Source: Bradyrhizobium sp. Y36
GTDB taxonomy: Bacteria; Pseudomonadota; Alphaproteobacteria; Rhizobiales; Xanthobacteraceae
Reading direction: 5' to 3'
Assembly (NCBI RefSeq): GCF_002531575.1
Contig: NZ_NWTI01000014.1
Coordinates: 124,001-188,000, forward strand
Length of the DNA stretch: 64,000 nt
Shown here one piece after another: positions 62,299 to 64,000 of the stretch (within the stretch, counting starts at the first letter, position 1; each line of letters starts with the position of its first letter). Made by a program: the position numbers and the translations under genes. The notes beneath the pieces were generated by a model. The model had not been told where the DNA came from, did not search any database, and worked only from the letters and a program-made list of their open reading frames with translations.

Positions 62299-62711
62299 TG
62301 GCGAGACACGTGATTGCGCCGGTCGACGAGCTTCCGCCCGGCACGCGAAAATTCCTGGAGATTGACGGCCGGCCGATCGCGATCTTCAACATCAAGGGCG
62401 AATATTTCGGCCTGATGAACCGCTGCCCGCACCAGGGCGCGGCTTTGTGCGAGGGGCCGCTGATCGGGCTCGCGCAGTCGAGCGAGCCCGGCGAGATCGA
62501 ATACACCAAGTTGGGTGAGATCATCCGCTGCCCCTGGCACGGCTGGGAGTTCGACATCCGCACCGGCCAGTCCTATTGCGACCCCCGCCGCTTCCGCGTG
62601 AAGGCCTATCCGGCCCATGTCGAGCCGGGCGCGAGCCTGGTGAAGGGGCCGTATGTCGCCGAGACGATCCCGGTGAAGGTCGAGAGCGATTACGTCGTGG
62701 TGGAGCTATAG
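62298..62711 (+). CDS. Rieske [2Fe-2S] protein
   Basis: A 137-residue soluble electron carrier. The cluster ligands are C43 and H45 in NRCPHQGAALCEG and C78 and H81 in IRCPWHGWEFDI. The gap between the two halves is 32 residues, about twice the usual 15-17, because of an insert (IGLAQSSEPGEIEYTKLGE). It could be a ferredoxin for an oxygenase encoded elsewhere or a small component working with the adjacent amidohydrolases. No oxygenase alpha subunit is in the window. Confidence 0.82.
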   Translation: MARHVIAPVDELPPGTRKFLEIDGRPIAIFNIKGEYFGLMNRCPHQGAALCEGPLIGLAQSSEPGEIEYTKLGEIIRCPWHGWEFDIRTGQSYCDPRRFRVKAYPAHVEPGASLVKGPYVAETIPVKVESDYVVVEL

Positions 62712-62717
62712 CCCACT

Positions 62718-62822
62718 GTCATTCCGGGGCGCGCGTAGCGCGAGCCCGGAATCCATGTCTCCCCAGCACTGCTGTCGCGCGATGGATTCCGGGCTCGCCT
62801 CTTCGAGGCGCCCCGGAATGGC
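62718..62822. repeat. Dispersed palindromic repeat, family A, copy 2
   Basis: GTCATTCCGGGGCGCGCGTA...CGCCCCGGAATGGC with inner arms CCCGGAATCCATG / GATGGATTCCGGG, nearly the same as 7107-7209. It fills the gap between the convergent Rieske and MFS genes. Confidence 0.75.
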
Positions 62823-62828
62823 ACCGTC

Positions 62829-64000
62829 TTAGTGCCCCGCAACCGGCTCCGCCACCGGATCATATGTCGGCACCGCCTTGCCGCCGCCGCGATACACCGT
62901 CGAGGCTGCGATGATGCCGAGCAGCGCGGCGAACATCAGCCAGAAGCCGGGCGAGGCCTTGTCGCCGGTGCGCTCGATCAGCCAGGTCGAGGCGAGCGGC
63001 GTGAAGGTGCCGAACAGCGCAGCGGCGAGCGCGAACGCCAGCGAGAAGCAGGTGGTGCGCACATGCGCCGGCACGATCTCGACCAGCGCGCCCAGCATGG
63101 TGCCGCTGTAGACGCCGAAATAGAACGAGAACATCATCTCGACCGCGAGCAGCTTGCCGAAGGTCGGCGCCGCCACCAGCCAGTGCAGCGCCGGATAGGC
63201 CGTCACCAGCGACAGGCAGGCGATCGTGATCAGCACCGGCTTGCGGCCGATGCGGTCGGACAGCGCGCCGCCGACCGGATTCCAGAAGAAGTTGCTGACG
63301 GCGACGAGCAGCGTCACCAGCAGCGCGTCCTGCGTCGACAGCTTCAGCACGGTCTTGCCGAAAGTCGGCGTGTAAACCGTGACGAAGTAGAACGTCGTCG
63401 TGGTCAGGATCGCGATCATCATGCCGAGCAGCACGATGCGCCAGTTGGCAAGCGCGGAGGCGAACACTTCGCTCGCGGTCGGGTGCTTCTTCATGGCGAG
63501 GAAGGCGGGCGTCTCCTCCAGCGTCCGCCGCAGGAAGAAGATCAAGGGAATGATCAGGCAGCCGACGAAGAACGGAATGCGCCAGCCCCAGGCGGCGACG
63601 GTGTCGGCCGGCATCGCCTCGGAGAGGAGATAGCCGAGGATCGACGCCACGAAGATCGCGACCTGCTGGCTCGACGACTGGAACGAGGTGTAGAAGCCGC
63701 GATTGCCGGGCGTCGAGATCTCCGCGAGATACACCGAGACGCCGCCCAGCTCGACGCCGGCGGAGAAGCCCTGCAGCAGGCGGCCGATCAGCACGATGAC
63801 GGGCGCTGCGATGCCGATGGTCGCATAGCTCGGGCAGAAGGCGATGACGACGGTGCCGATGGCCATGATGCCGAGCGTGACGATCAGGCCCTGGCGGCGG
63901 CCGATGCGGTCGATGTAAGCCCCGAGCACGATCGCACCGACCGGCCGCATCAGGGCGCCAAGCCAGAACACGCCGAAAGTGTTGAGCAGCGAAGCCGTCT
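62829..64000 (-). CDS. MFS metabolite:proton symporter, 5' end beyond window
   Basis: At least 390 residues are visible and the frame stays open to the right edge, so the start codon and the first membrane helices are missing. MFS motifs are present: GAYIDRIGRRQGLIVTLGIM (the loop 2-3 motif A), RLLQGFSAGVELGGVSVYLA and GALSDRIGRKPVLITIACLS. The pattern fits the metabolite:H+ symporter (citrate/alpha-ketoglutarate/shikimate, CitA/KgtP/ProP) group. It may import the substrate of the adjacent amidohydrolase-Rieske group, which lies in the opposite orientation; the link is inferred. Confidence 0.83.
   Translation of the reverse strand, partial: TASLLNTFGVFWLGALMRPVGAIVLGAYIDRIGRRQGLIVTLGIMAIGTVVIAFCPSYATIGIAAPVIVLIGRLLQGFSAGVELGGVSVYLAEISTPGNRGFYTSFQSSSQQVAIFVASILGYLLSEAMPADTVAAWGWRIPFFVGCLIIPLIFFLRRTLEETPAFLAMKKHPTASEVFASALANWRIVLLGMMIAILTTTTFYFVTVYTPTFGKTVLKLSTQDALLVTLLVAVSNFFWNPVGGALSDRIGRKPVLITIACLSLVTAYPALHWLVAAPTFGKLLAVEMMFSFYFGVYSGTMLGALVEIVPAHVRTTCFSLAFALAAALFGTFTPLASTWLIERTGDKASPGFWLMFAALLGIIAASTVYRGGGKAVPTYDPVAEPVAGH

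Overview
The window reads as chromosomal DNA of a Bradyrhizobium-like alphaproteobacterium. This is inferred from the very high GC, the strong third-position GC bias, the gene families present (NdvA/ChvA-type glucan exporter, liv-type transporters joined to an acyl-CoA ligase, a CHASE2 cyclase, a BTLCP protease) and the many short dispersed palindromic repeats between genes. No rRNA, tRNA, phage, insertion sequence, CRISPR array or plasmid function was recognised. About 53 protein genes are called. The last one, an MFS transporter, runs off the right edge.

Layout. 0.1-5.7 kb: glucan-type ABC exporter, orphan NMT1-like binding protein, small secreted proteins, a HisE-like pyrophosphohydrolase and a DedA/VTT membrane protein flanked by two repeat elements. 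5.7-12.3 kb: aspartate ammonia-lyase, then a lipid/nitro-compound group (two nitronate monooxygenase paralogues, a thioesterase, an acyl-CoA synthetase) and a probable 32-residue membrane peptide. 12.4-22.9 kb: small envelope-associated proteins, a winged-helix/TPR regulator, a PcaB/PurB-family lyase, an M29 aminopeptidase, a cupin, a COG3618 amidohydrolase and a UlaG-like metallo-hydrolase. 23.0-25.4 kb: a two-gene ABC exporter. 25.6-32.4 kb: a livHMGF operon followed by a long-chain acyl-CoA ligase and the periplasmic binding protein.

32.7-43.9 kb is the most distinctive part. A periplasmic transglutaminase-like cysteine protease (LapG family) is transcribed away from a 2097-residue secreted RTX/VCBS adhesin that carries a FecR-like N-terminal module, five tandem 136-138-residue repeats, a LamG-like domain and a type I secretion C-terminus. 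The adhesin is followed by a CHASE2 class III adenylate cyclase. The order suggests an adhesin retained at the cell surface and controlled by proteolysis, with a local cAMP enzyme rather than the c-di-GMP proteins usual for Lap systems. This is inference. A type I ABC exporter and HlyD adaptor lie about 12 kb downstream, with no substrate beside them.

44.1-53.3 kb is a peptide-type ABC transporter with two divergent paralogous binding proteins. An AtzG-like 65-residue protein and an amidase are inserted between its two ATPase genes, with four-base overlaps, so import and amide hydrolysis of one substrate look coupled. 53.5-64 kb: GlsB-like stress protein, type I secretion pair, AMP nucleosidase, DUF1488 protein, CinA C-terminal-domain protein, and a catabolic-looking group of two tandem amidohydrolases, a Rieske protein and an MFS transporter.
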